This document shows, in pieces, positions 1 through 4,959 of a stretch of 5,422 nt of DNA; within the stretch, counting starts at the first letter, position 1, and each line of letters starts with the position of its first letter. This DNA comes from Acidobacteriota bacterium (GTDB taxonomy: Bacteria; Acidobacteriota; Terriglobia; Terriglobales; Acidobacteriaceae): NCBI GenBank assembly GCA_021801945.1, contig JAKABE010000251.1, positions 1 to 5,422 on the forward strand, in the 5' to 3' direction. A model generated the notes under the pieces. The model was not told the DNA's origin and made no database searches. It was given only the letters and a program-made list of their open reading frames with translations. A program made the position numbers and the translations under genes.

Positions 1-456
1 ATCCACGCCGGCGCCGGGACCTCCCTCGGCGAGAATGCTGATCTGCTCGGCAAAAGCCCCGTGCGCCTCTTCCAGGCCGATTTTGCCCAGCGGCTCCAGG
101 CGCACGCCCAGCGGGCCGACGGAGCCCGCTACCCAGGCTTCACCACCCTGCTTTTCGCGCAGGCGTTCGACGGCCTGGCGCGCCAGCCGCACACCGGCGG
201 CATTGATCTCGCGCACCTTGCCGCCCAGCCCATGGCGGGTGAGCCGGAATCGATTGGCGCCAAACGTATTGGTCTCGACGATCTCCGCCCCGGCCTGTAG
301 ATATTCCTCGTGCACCGACAGGATCAGCGCTGGGTCAGAGAGGTTCAACTCGTCATAACAGCGGTCGATAAACACCCCGCGAGAGTAGAGGACGGTGCCC
401 ATGGCGCCGTCGGCAAGCAGGGGACGGCCGAGAAAGAGTTCCGACAACTGCGTCAT
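1..456 (-). CDS. Homocysteine S-methyltransferase domain protein, N-terminal 152 residues (partial; probably bifunctional with methylenetetrahydrofolate reductase)
   Basis: The enzyme transfers a methyl group to homocysteine to make methionine in the cytoplasm. Only the start of its TIM-barrel domain is visible; the C-terminal part lies beyond the left edge. Seen in the translation: a glycine-rich first strand LADGAMGTVLYSRGV near residues 14-28, CYDELNLS near 33-40, and the family hallmark IVETNTFGANRFRL near 65-78, then an alpha/beta region with VAGSVGPLG near 115. These fit the Pfam S-methyl_trans family. The DELNLS and NTFGANRFRL forms resemble YitJ-type proteins, in which this domain is fused to a MetF-like reductase, but the fusion cannot be seen here. 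The zinc-binding cysteines also lie outside the window. The start is ATG at 456-454: an in-frame TGA sits immediately upstream at 459-457, so no longer version is possible. No clear Shine-Dalgarno is visible. The gene is divergent from the lipoprotein gene. A cobalamin-dependent MetH is the main alternative. Confidence 0.88.
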   Translation of the reverse strand, partial: MTQLSELFLGRPLLADGAMGTVLYSRGVFIDRCYDELNLSDPALILSVHEEYLQAGAEIVETNTFGANRFRLTRHGLGGKVREINAAGVRLARQAVERLREKQGGEAWVAGSVGPLGVRLEPLGKIGLEEAHGAFAEQISILAEGGPGAGVD

Positions 457-510
457 TCATCTGTCATGCTACGGCACGCCGCGCCTAGGCGCCAGAGGGC
501 GGGGGCACTT

Positions 511-519
511 TGTTATACT
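511..519 (+). promoter_or_regulatory. Extended -10 promoter element for the lipoprotein gene
   Basis: TGTTATACT reads as TG-n-TATACT, an extended -10 element with five of six matches to TATAAT. No good -35 hexamer lies 17 bases upstream, as is common for extended -10 promoters. It predicts transcription from about 526 and an untranslated leader of about 120 bases before the TTG start at 648. It is the best sigma-70-like match I see in the divergent region. Inferred from sequence only. Confidence 0.45.
513..518 (-). promoter_or_regulatory. Possible -10 box for the homocysteine methyltransferase gene
   Basis: Read on the minus strand, the same bases give TATAAC, five of six matches to the -10 consensus. 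This would start transcription near 505 and leave a leader of about 50 bases before the ATG at 456. The -35 position (TCCCCA with a 17-base spacer) matches only three of six bases, so this is weak. If real, it shares its core with the opposite promoter and the two could not be used at once. Confidence 0.25.
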
Positions 520-634
520 TCGGGAGTCATAAGCTGGGGAAAATTCGGTTGCGGCCTTGGCGATATGCGGCCAGTCCCGCGAACCGGATGGCCATTATTT
601 TGTACCCGCTGCGGCGAGCACCGCGCATTCGATC

Positions 635-639
635 GAGGT
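635..639 (+). promoter_or_regulatory. Ribosome binding site supporting the TTG start at 648
   Basis: GAGGT ends 8 bases before the TTG at 648-650. The TTG start gives the Lys-Lys N-region that a signal peptide needs. The next in-frame ATG (669) would leave a signal sequence without positive charges and has no comparable site at the right distance. Confidence 0.55.
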
Positions 640-647
640 AAAGGATT

Positions 648-2135
648 TTGAAGAAAACAGGTCTTTGGATGAGCACTGCGGCCGCACTGGCGCTCGCGGT
701 GGCGCTCGCAGGCTGCGGCACGACGAACTATATTGCGGGTCGTCCTCTCCCTCCTAGCCGAGAGCAATTCCGCGTTCTGGTCGCCATCCAGAATCCCAGC
801 TCACTTGGTAAGGGCCAACTGCAAATTATGGACGCCTATTACGACGAGCGCTCCGCCTACAACGGCCAGCCGTCCTCGTTTTTCATCTCCGGGTATGGAG
901 GCTCGTTGCCCATCAGCATCCAGAACATGCCAGAGGAGCAGGCCGGCGCTGTCTACGGTTACGGAGACGGCAGTTACTACCTCGTGGACTACGCCACGGA
1001 GAGCACCACAAACCCCGTCAGCGGCTTGAACGGGCTCTCTTCCAGCATCTTCATTACCCGCAACGAGCAGTTTGTCTTCTCCGCCAACCAGGCCTCGCAA
1101 GTGCTCACAGTGATCAACCGGAACAATGGCTCATTCGTTTCGCTCGGGCTCCCCAACGTCTATCGAGTGAGCGTGAATCCGGGCGGGACCGTGGCCATGG
1201 CCTTCGTGCAGAACTCGAACTACGCCTATTACGCCCGCCAACTCACCACTGCGGAATCGGTTCAGTATTCCGGAGGATCCGCCTCCTGGCCCAGAGCTGC
1301 GATGGACTGCGAACCGCAGAATCGGCCAACCTGGTGCCTGTTCCAGGTGCAAAGCCCGGATTCGATCGATACAACGGGCAACTACTACGGCGCTCCGGTG
1401 GTCTTCGACCGGCCCGTCAAGGCCGTCTTCTCCGCCGACGGAAGCACTGCCTACGTGCTGAACTGCGGTCCGGAGTGCGGTGGAAACCCTGCCAAGCCCG
1501 CCTCCATATCGTTGTTGCCGACCGCGCCCTTGGACTTTCTCCCTGGCCTGCATTCCGGTTTGCTCCCCTGTAACACCGGCCCTTGCGCCAATGCCAATAC
1601 CAAACCCATCGTCAATGTCCCCATTCCCGGCGGGGCAAGCAATGCGCTGGTTGATACCAACACCATGTATGTCGTGGGCCAGGAGCCGCAGGACGTCGGC
1701 GGAAAAACGCTCTTCGGGGGACATCTGACGGTCGTGAACTTGCCCAACCTTACCCCCTCAGCGCCCGTCTCGATCAGCGACGGGGTTCCTGGGGCGTTGA
1801 GCCGCATGGTGGAAGGCGATAACAATACGCTCTGGATCGGCATGACCGGGTGTACCACCGGGGTGCGCGCTGCGGCCAATCAGCCGGTTGGCTGCCTGAC
1901 CATGTACAACACCGCTACCCAAGCAGTCACCATCATGCCCTATCTGGGCAACGCCACCGGCATCGCCGCCGTCACCGGCTTGAACAAGATCTACACCGCC
2001 GAGGGCGGCCAGGTGTACATTTACTCCACCGTGAACGGCCACGCAATCGACAATCAGTTCGTCACCGTGACCGGCACAGCCTACGATGTGGCCTACATGG
2101 ATGCGGTGAGCGACTCCGACAACACCGTCTACTGA
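648..2135 (+). CDS. Predicted secreted lipoprotein with beta-propeller (YncE/lactonase-like) repeats
   Basis: A 495-residue protein with a clear lipoprotein signal: Lys2-Lys3, a hydrophobic stretch at about 11-21 and a lipobox LAGC with Cys23, so the mature protein should be acylated and membrane-anchored outside the cytoplasm. The rest is beta-rich with recurrent propeller-like strands: VFSANQASQVLTVINRNNG near 143-161, VSVNPGGTVAMAFV, VFSADGSTAYVLN near 260-272, TMYVVGQEP, GGHLTVVNLPN and KIYTAEGGQVYIYSTVNG. This pattern is typical of YVTN/YncE-type seven-bladed propellers common in acidobacterial secreted proteins. Substrate and role are unknown, and I see no catalytic signature. Besides Cys23 it has exactly eight cysteines in four close pairs (221/230, 273/277, 308/313, 402/416), consistent with disulfides outside the cytoplasm. 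The TTG start is chosen for the upstream GAGGT and the charged N-region. It lies 5 bases before bshB1, so the two are probably co-transcribed. Confidence 0.85.
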   Translation: MKKTGLWMSTAAALALAVALAGCGTTNYIAGRPLPPSREQFRVLVAIQNPSSLGKGQLQIMDAYYDERSAYNGQPSSFFISGYGGSLPISIQNMPEEQAGAVYGYGDGSYYLVDYATESTTNPVSGLNGLSSSIFITRNEQFVFSANQASQVLTVINRNNGSFVSLGLPNVYRVSVNPGGTVAMAFVQNSNYAYYARQLTTAESVQYSGGSASWPRAAMDCEPQNRPTWCLFQVQSPDSIDTTGNYYGAPVVFDRPVKAVFSADGSTAYVLNCGPECGGNPAKPASISLLPTAPLDFLPGLHSGLLPCNTGPCANANTKPIVNVPIPGGASNALVDTNTMYVVGQEPQDVGGKTLFGGHLTVVNLPNLTPSAPVSISDGVPGALSRMVEGDNNTLWIGMTGCTTGVRAAANQPVGCLTMYNTATQAVTIMPYLGNATGIAAVTGLNKIYTAEGGQVYIYSTVNGHAIDNQFVTVTGTAYDVAYMDAVSDSDNTVY

Positions 2136-2140
2136 CCCCA

Positions 2141-2878
2141 ATGCCGGCCGAATCTGTGGATTTCCGGGCTGATGTCCTGGCCATCGCGGCCCATCGCGAC
2201 GATGTGGAACAGACCTGCGGAGGAACGCTGCTGCGCATGGCGGCGCGCGGACTCCGCACAGCCATTCTGGACCTGACCCAAGGCGAGGCGGGGACGCGCG
2301 GCAGCGCAGAAGACCGCGCCCGCGAGGCCGCCGAGGCCGCGCGCATCCTGGGCGCGGCGTGGCGTCAGGCTCTTACGCTGCCCGACGGCGGAATCGAAAA
2401 CACGCTGGAAAACCGTCTCGCCATTGCGGGTGTGCTGCGCCGGCTTCGGCCCCGCGTGGTTATTCTGCCCTACTGGCAGGCGCGCCACCCCGACCACGCC
2501 ATCACAGCTACTCTTGGCTATGAGGCGTGCTTCCTCTCCGGCTTGAAGAAAATCGGCGCAGCCGGCGGAGCGGAACCGCATCGTCCCTTCAAGATCGTCT
2601 ACGCCAGCCTCTACGCCGACGTGCGCCCCAGTTTCGTCGTGGACATCACGCCGTTTATCGAGCAGCGCCACCAGGCGCTGATGGCCTACTGCTCGCAATA
2701 TGCAAACCAGGCCATCGGTGGCGGGCTGTTTGTCCCCGAAGAGGAGATTCGTGAGCGCACCTTCGCCGAGGCGAGACATTATGGCTTGCTGGCCGGCGTG
2801 CGCTACGGCGAGCCGTTTGTGCAGAAGGAAGTGGGACTGGTGGATGACCTGACGCTTCTGCCGGTGCAGTCGATTTGA
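2141..2878 (+). CDS. bshB1: Bacillithiol biosynthesis deacetylase BshB1 (LmbE/PIG-L family)
   Basis: A 245-residue cytoplasmic zinc hydrolase. The family removes the acetyl group from N-acetylglucosaminyl-malate, the second step of bacillithiol synthesis (BshA, BshB, BshC). Seen: the first metal motif AAHRDDVE at 16-23, CGGTL at 26-30, TQGEAGTRGSAEDRAREA at 46-63, LPDGGIEN at 80-87, and the second metal motif RHPDHA at 115-120. By analogy with Bacillus homologues, His18, Asp21 and His119 are likely zinc ligands and Asp20 the catalytic base. The C-terminal FIEQRHQALMAYCSQYANQ and GVRYGEPFVQKE segments are typical of BshB1 rather than generic LmbE proteins. The usual AHPDD motif here reads AHRDD, with Arg19 replacing Pro. 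The start is ATG 2141, 5 bases after the lipoprotein stop; it lacks an obvious Shine-Dalgarno, so translational coupling is likely. GTG 2156 is possible. Relatives such as MshB or other sugar-amide deacetylases are the alternatives. Confidence 0.88.
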   Translation: MPAESVDFRADVLAIAAHRDDVEQTCGGTLLRMAARGLRTAILDLTQGEAGTRGSAEDRAREAAEAARILGAAWRQALTLPDGGIENTLENRLAIAGVLRRLRPRVVILPYWQARHPDHAITATLGYEACFLSGLKKIGAAGGAEPHRPFKIVYASLYADVRPSFVVDITPFIEQRHQALMAYCSQYANQAIGGGLFVPEEEIRERTFAEARHYGLLAGVRYGEPFVQKEVGLVDDLTLLPVQSI

Positions 2879-2889
2879 AGCGGGGTTGG

Positions 2890-3023
2890 AACTTTGCGTC
2901 CAGGTTCATGGAAGGATGTATTTGTATCTTCGGCCTCCCGGTCTCCCCAGTCCCAAAAGCGGGGAGCTGAGGCCCCTGGTCCGTACAAAGTTAAGTTGTC
3001 AGCCACCGGCTGACAGACTGGGG
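2890..3023 (+). promoter_or_regulatory. Candidate structured RNA leader upstream of the methyltransferase gene
   Basis: This gap between bshB1 and the methyltransferase carries nested complementary segments. An outer stem AACTTTG 2890-2896 pairs with CAAAGTT 2986-2992, continuing with CCAGG 2900-2904 and CCTGG 2975-2979. Inside, GAAG-G-AT 2911-2917 pairs with ATCTTC 2926-2931 (one bulged G), and GGCCTC 2932-2937 pairs with GAGGCC 2969-2974, followed by CTCCCC 2943-2948 with GGGGAG 2961-2966. The arms meet as a three-way junction with no spacer between several helices. A perfect 8-bp hairpin follows: TGTCAGCC 2997-3004 and GGCTGACA 3008-3015, with loop ACC. Finally GACTGGGG 3016-3023 is fully complementary to CCCCAGTC 2945-2952. 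I do not recognise a known riboswitch class. It could be a cis-regulator of the methyltransferase, a processed 3' end of the bshB1 transcript, or chance pairing in GC-rich DNA. Confidence 0.4.
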
Positions 3024-3034
3024 CGAGCACCGCG

Positions 3035-3039
3035 AGGAG
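3035..3039 (+). promoter_or_regulatory. Ribosome binding site supporting the TTG start at 3045
   Basis: AGGAG ends 5 bases before TTG 3045-3047. It selects this TTG over the upstream TTG at 2886 in the same open frame. The 53 residues encoded in between look unlike methyltransferase sequence and overlap the structured leader. Confidence 0.6.
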
Positions 3040-3044
3040 TCACT

Positions 3045-3794
3045 TTGCAGACTTGGGATACTGAAGCGTATGGCCGCAACGGCACATTCGTGCATCAGAT
3101 GGCGGCAGGCGTTCTGGAGTGGCTGGACGCCCGGCCCAGCGAGCGCATTCTCGATCTGGGCTGCGGCGACGGGCAGTTGACGTTGCGCCTGGCCGCAACA
3201 GGCGCCGAGATCACGGCCGTCGATGTCTCGCCGGAGATGGTGGCGGCGGCGCGCGCACGCGGCGTAAGAGCCGGCCTGGCGAATGCCGAATCGCTGCCCT
3301 ACGCCAAGGCGAGCTTCGATGCCGTTTTCTCCAACGCCGTCCTCCACTGGGTGCGCAACCACGACGCCCTGCTCTCCCAGGTTCATCGCGTGCTCAAGCC
3401 TGGCGGCCGCTTTGTGGCCGAGATGGGCGGCCATGGCAACATCGCGGCCATTCGCGTGGCGATGACGGCGGCGCTCAAGCGCCATGGCCTTTCCGGACAC
3501 GAGGAGAGCGACACCTACTATCCCAGCGCCGATCTCTATGCGCGCCGCCTGCGCAGTCATCAGTTTCGCGTCGAGCGCATTGCGCTCATTCCCCGCCCCA
3601 CGCCTCTCGGCGACGGCGGCATCGCAGCCTGGATCAAGACCTTCCGCCGCGGCGTGCTCGATGCTCTTCCGGAATCGCTGCGGGAAACCGTCGTTGCTGA
3701 GACCGCCGAACTGCTGGCTCCCGTCTTGCGCGATGACGCAGGCGGCTGGACCGCCGACTACATGCGACTGCGGTTTATCGCCATCGCGGATTGA
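3045..3794 (+). CDS. Class I SAM-dependent methyltransferase, Tam-like
   Basis: A 249-residue cytoplasmic enzyme that should transfer a methyl group from S-adenosylmethionine; the acceptor is unknown. Seen: an N-terminal WDTEAYG segment at 4-10, SAM-binding motif I RILDLGCGDGQLT at 34-46, the acidic residue Asp60 after strand 2 in ITAVDVSPEMVAAAR, the LPY element at 84-86, motif FDAVFSNAVLHWV at 91-103 and VLKPGGRFVAEM at 116-127. The order and the SNAVLHWV form resemble trans-aconitate 2-methyltransferase (Tam) and other Methyltransf_11/25 proteins, but that is not enough to assign the substrate. The C-terminal 120 residues, with YYPSADLYARRL and the WIKTFR segment, probably form the substrate cap. 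The TTG start is chosen for the AGGAG 5 bases upstream and for its fit to the family N-terminus. The gene lies 166 bases after bshB1, raising the possibility of a bacillithiol-modifying role (inference only). It is convergent with the aquaporin gene. Confidence 0.85.
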   Translation: MQTWDTEAYGRNGTFVHQMAAGVLEWLDARPSERILDLGCGDGQLTLRLAATGAEITAVDVSPEMVAAARARGVRAGLANAESLPYAKASFDAVFSNAVLHWVRNHDALLSQVHRVLKPGGRFVAEMGGHGNIAAIRVAMTAALKRHGLSGHEESDTYYPSADLYARRLRSHQFRVERIALIPRPTPLGDGGIAAWIKTFRRGVLDALPESLRETVVAETAELLAPVLRDDAGGWTADYMRLRFIAIAD

Positions 3795-3826
3795 GCAGTG
3801 GCCTGTAGCGGAGACGAAAAGAACAG

Positions 3827-3894
3827 GGAACGCGCATAGCGCCTGGGCGCTCTGTGGAGCGCCTGCGTTCCGTGCCTGGCTGCGCTTTTCAGGC
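3827..3894. terminator. Hairpin-rich convergent terminator region
   Basis: This sits between the convergent methyltransferase and aquaporin genes. An outer stem GGAACGC 3827-3833 pairs with GCGTTCC 3865-3871. Inside it GGCGCT 3846-3851 pairs with AGCGCC 3858-3863, and a second copy of AGCGCC at 3838-3843 can compete for the same partner. Read on the minus strand, the hairpin is followed by CTGTTCTTTTCG, a T-rich run suited to ending the aquaporin transcript. On the plus strand a TTTT (3886-3889) lies farther away, inside a weaker hairpin GCCTG 3874-3878 / CAGGC 3890-3894, so termination there is less certain. Confidence 0.5.
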
Positions 3895-3902
3895 TTCTGT
3901 GG

Positions 3903-4586
3903 CTAGCTTGCTTCCAGCGCCTTGGTGCGGAAGAGCAAACCTGCCACAATTCCACCCAGGCTTGGGACGATCAAGAAGAGCCAGAGCTGGGCCATTGCCT
4001 TGCCGCCCACGAAGAGTGCTGATCCCAGGCTGCGTGCCGGATTTACGCCCACGCCGGTGATGTGGATGCCGAAGATGTGGATGACCAGAAGCGTGGTGCC
4101 GATGGCCAACCCCGCAAAACCACCCGGCGCGCTCTTTTGCGTCGACCCCAAAATCACCAGGACGAAGATCAGCGTGGCCACGAATTCAAAGACGATCGCT
4201 GAAGTCAGGTCGTATCCTCCCTGGTAACCGGGCCCCCAGCCGTCCTGGCCCAAACCGCTCGCGGCAATGCTGTAGCCGCCCTGCACGCCGCTGACGATGA
4301 CCCATAGCACGAAAGCCGCCAGGATGGAGCCCAGGAATTGTCCCACCCAGTAGCCGATCATGTCCTTTGCCGTCATCCGGCCGGCGGTCCAGACGCCGAA
4401 GCTCACCGCCGGATTTACGTGCCCGCCGGAGATGGGCCCGATCCCGTAGATCGCCGCCGCCTGTGCCAGGCCGAAGGCGAAGGCAATTCCTAAGATGCCC
4501 ACCTTGTCGCCGGCAACCACCGCTGTTCCCACGCCGAAGAGCACCAGAATGAAGGTGCCAACCAGCTCCGCGAAGTACTTCTTCAT
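3903..4586 (-). CDS. aqpZ: Aquaporin, AqpZ-like MIP family water channel
   Basis: A 227-residue inner-membrane channel, close to the usual length of bacterial AqpZ (about 230). Both pore signatures are present: SGGHVNPAVSFG with NPA at 58-60 and GVGVNPARSLGSA with NPA at 182-184. Six hydrophobic segments can be traced at about 4-25, 31-50, 76-99, 128-147, 156-174 and 198-219, with the two NPA half-helices between 2-3 and 5-6. By alignment with E. coli AqpZ, the aromatic/arginine filter is Phe38, His170, Val179 and Arg185. Phe plus His points to a narrow, water-selective pore rather than a glycerol facilitator. The start is ATG 4586-4584, giving the typical MKKYFAELVGTF N-terminus, with GGGAGG (4600-4595) 8 bases upstream. 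A longer open frame reaches 4769, but the added residues look like leader, not protein. The gene is transcribed alone: convergent with the methyltransferase and divergent from the response regulator. Confidence 0.95.
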   Translation of the reverse strand: MKKYFAELVGTFILVLFGVGTAVVAGDKVGILGIAFAFGLAQAAAIYGIGPISGGHVNPAVSFGVWTAGRMTAKDMIGYWVGQFLGSILAAFVLWVIVSGVQGGYSIAASGLGQDGWGPGYQGGYDLTSAIVFEFVATLIFVLVILGSTQKSAPGGFAGLAIGTTLLVIHIFGIHITGVGVNPARSLGSALFVGGKAMAQLWLFLIVPSLGGIVAGLLFRTKALEAS

Positions 4587-4594
4587 GGTTCCTT

Positions 4595-4692
4595 CCTCCC
4601 GTTGGAAATACGCCCGCGCATCGGCCGCGCAAGGCACCGTTCGGCCGCGCGAAGCGGCTTGCGTGTGGCGCCCTGCTCTATGTCCAACGGAG
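4595..4692 (-). promoter_or_regulatory. Candidate leader structure covering the aquaporin ribosome binding site
   Basis: On the aquaporin transcript, CCGTTGGA (4690-4683) is perfectly complementary to TCCAACGG (4606-4599). The last two G of the second segment are already part of the Shine-Dalgarno GGGAGG (4600-4595). Two more pairs, C4692 with G4596 and T4691 with A4597, form if G4598 bulges out. Within the enclosed loop CGCAA (4663-4659) pairs with TTGCG (4632-4628) around a GCCGC/GCGGC hairpin (4658-4654 with 4648-4644). Such a fold would hide the ribosome binding site and could make translation conditional. No known leader class is recognised. Confidence 0.35.
4621..4650. repeat. 10-bp direct repeat in the aquaporin leader
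   Basis: TCGGCCGCGC occurs at 4621-4630 and again at 4641-4650, exactly 20 bases apart. A spacing of about two helical turns would suit a regulator binding one face of the DNA. The unit is GC-rich and also takes part in the hairpins described for this leader, so it may be incidental. Confidence 0.4.
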
Positions 4693-4746
4693 CCCTGGGG
4701 GAATGGACAGGCGCACCGCGCATTCAGATCTCGAACTCGATCAAGG

Positions 4747-4776
4747 AGTCTGGCAGAAGCCCGATGCAAACGTCAA
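4747..4776 (-). promoter_or_regulatory. Weak candidate promoter for the aquaporin gene
   Basis: On the minus strand TTGACG (4776-4771) matches the -35 consensus in five of six bases. An 18-base spacer leads to CAGACT (4752-4747), which matches only three of six -10 positions. It would start transcription near 4740 and include the whole inverted-repeat leader. The poor -10 keeps confidence low. Confidence 0.25.
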
Positions 4777-4946
4777 GAGAAAATTACGCTCTTGCGGGCG
4801 CGCGCCAGGCCGGGACGATGCGCTTTGCAATGGCTCGGCCCCACGCCGGAATTCATCAAACTTTTGCATTCCTTTAGCTGGGCTGCATTACTCTGTTCAT
4901 AGCTCCCGGCGGGTTTTCACTCTTTGGCCATGAATAGCCGCGGGAT

Positions 4947-4952
4947 GAGGGA
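4947..4952 (+). promoter_or_regulatory. Ribosome binding site favouring the TTG start at 4960
   Basis: GAGGGA lies 7 bases before TTG 4960-4962. The in-frame ATG codons at 4930 and 4945 have no comparable site upstream. The TTG start also reproduces PhoB residue numbering exactly in the receiver domain. Confidence 0.45.
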
Positions 4953-4959
4953 CGACAGC

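Larger units (their letters stand above)
4587..4959. other. Divergent intergenic region, no supported gene
   Basis: About 370 bases separate the aquaporin and response regulator starts. Its left third (4595-4692) holds the aquaporin ribosome binding site and an inverted repeat around it. Its middle has a weak minus-strand promoter match at 4747-4776. The right part, from about 4777, must hold the response regulator promoter, but I find no convincing -35/-10 pair; TTGCAT at 4864-4869 is the closest -35-like match and lacks a good -10. Open frames crossing the region in both directions look like non-coding translation (arginine-, proline- and serine-rich, no motifs). Confidence 0.6.

Noticed and set aside
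35..358. Plus-strand open frames across the left edge
   Set aside because: They lie opposite the homocysteine methyltransferase domain, whose motifs are unmistakable, and translate to Pro/Arg/Ser-rich sequence.
1131..1724. 197-codon open frame antisense to the lipoprotein gene
   Set aside because: It lies opposite a convincing gene, has the low-complexity Gly/Val/Arg-rich composition typical of GC-rich antisense frames, and shows no motif.
1850..2140. Open frame upstream of and in frame with bshB1, which would give a 342-residue protein
   Set aside because: The added 97 residues overlap the lipoprotein gene in another frame, are rich in Arg and His, and lie before the natural N-terminus of the deacetylase family. 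ATG 2141 is the family-consistent start.
2129..2779. 216-codon open frame antisense to bshB1
   Set aside because: It mirrors a gene with clear catalytic motifs; its own translation shows no recognisable domain or ribosome binding site.
2997..3015. TGTCAGCC/GGCTGACA hairpin as a Rho-independent terminator of bshB1
   Set aside because: No T-run follows the stem (the next bases are GACTGGGG), and it lies only 30 bases before the next start codon. A leader hairpin fits better.
2886..3044. N-terminal extension of the methyltransferase from the TTG at 2886
   Set aside because: The 53 extra residues show no methyltransferase similarity, no ribosome binding site precedes them, and the region is better explained as an untranslated leader.
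2991..3560. 189-codon minus-strand open frame opposite the methyltransferase
   Set aside because: A shadow of the methyltransferase coding frame, with Arg/His/Ala-rich translation and no motif.
4864..4893. TTGCAT as -35 box of a response regulator promoter
   Set aside because: At 17-18 bases downstream there is only TTACTC or similar, too far from TATAAT to call a promoter.
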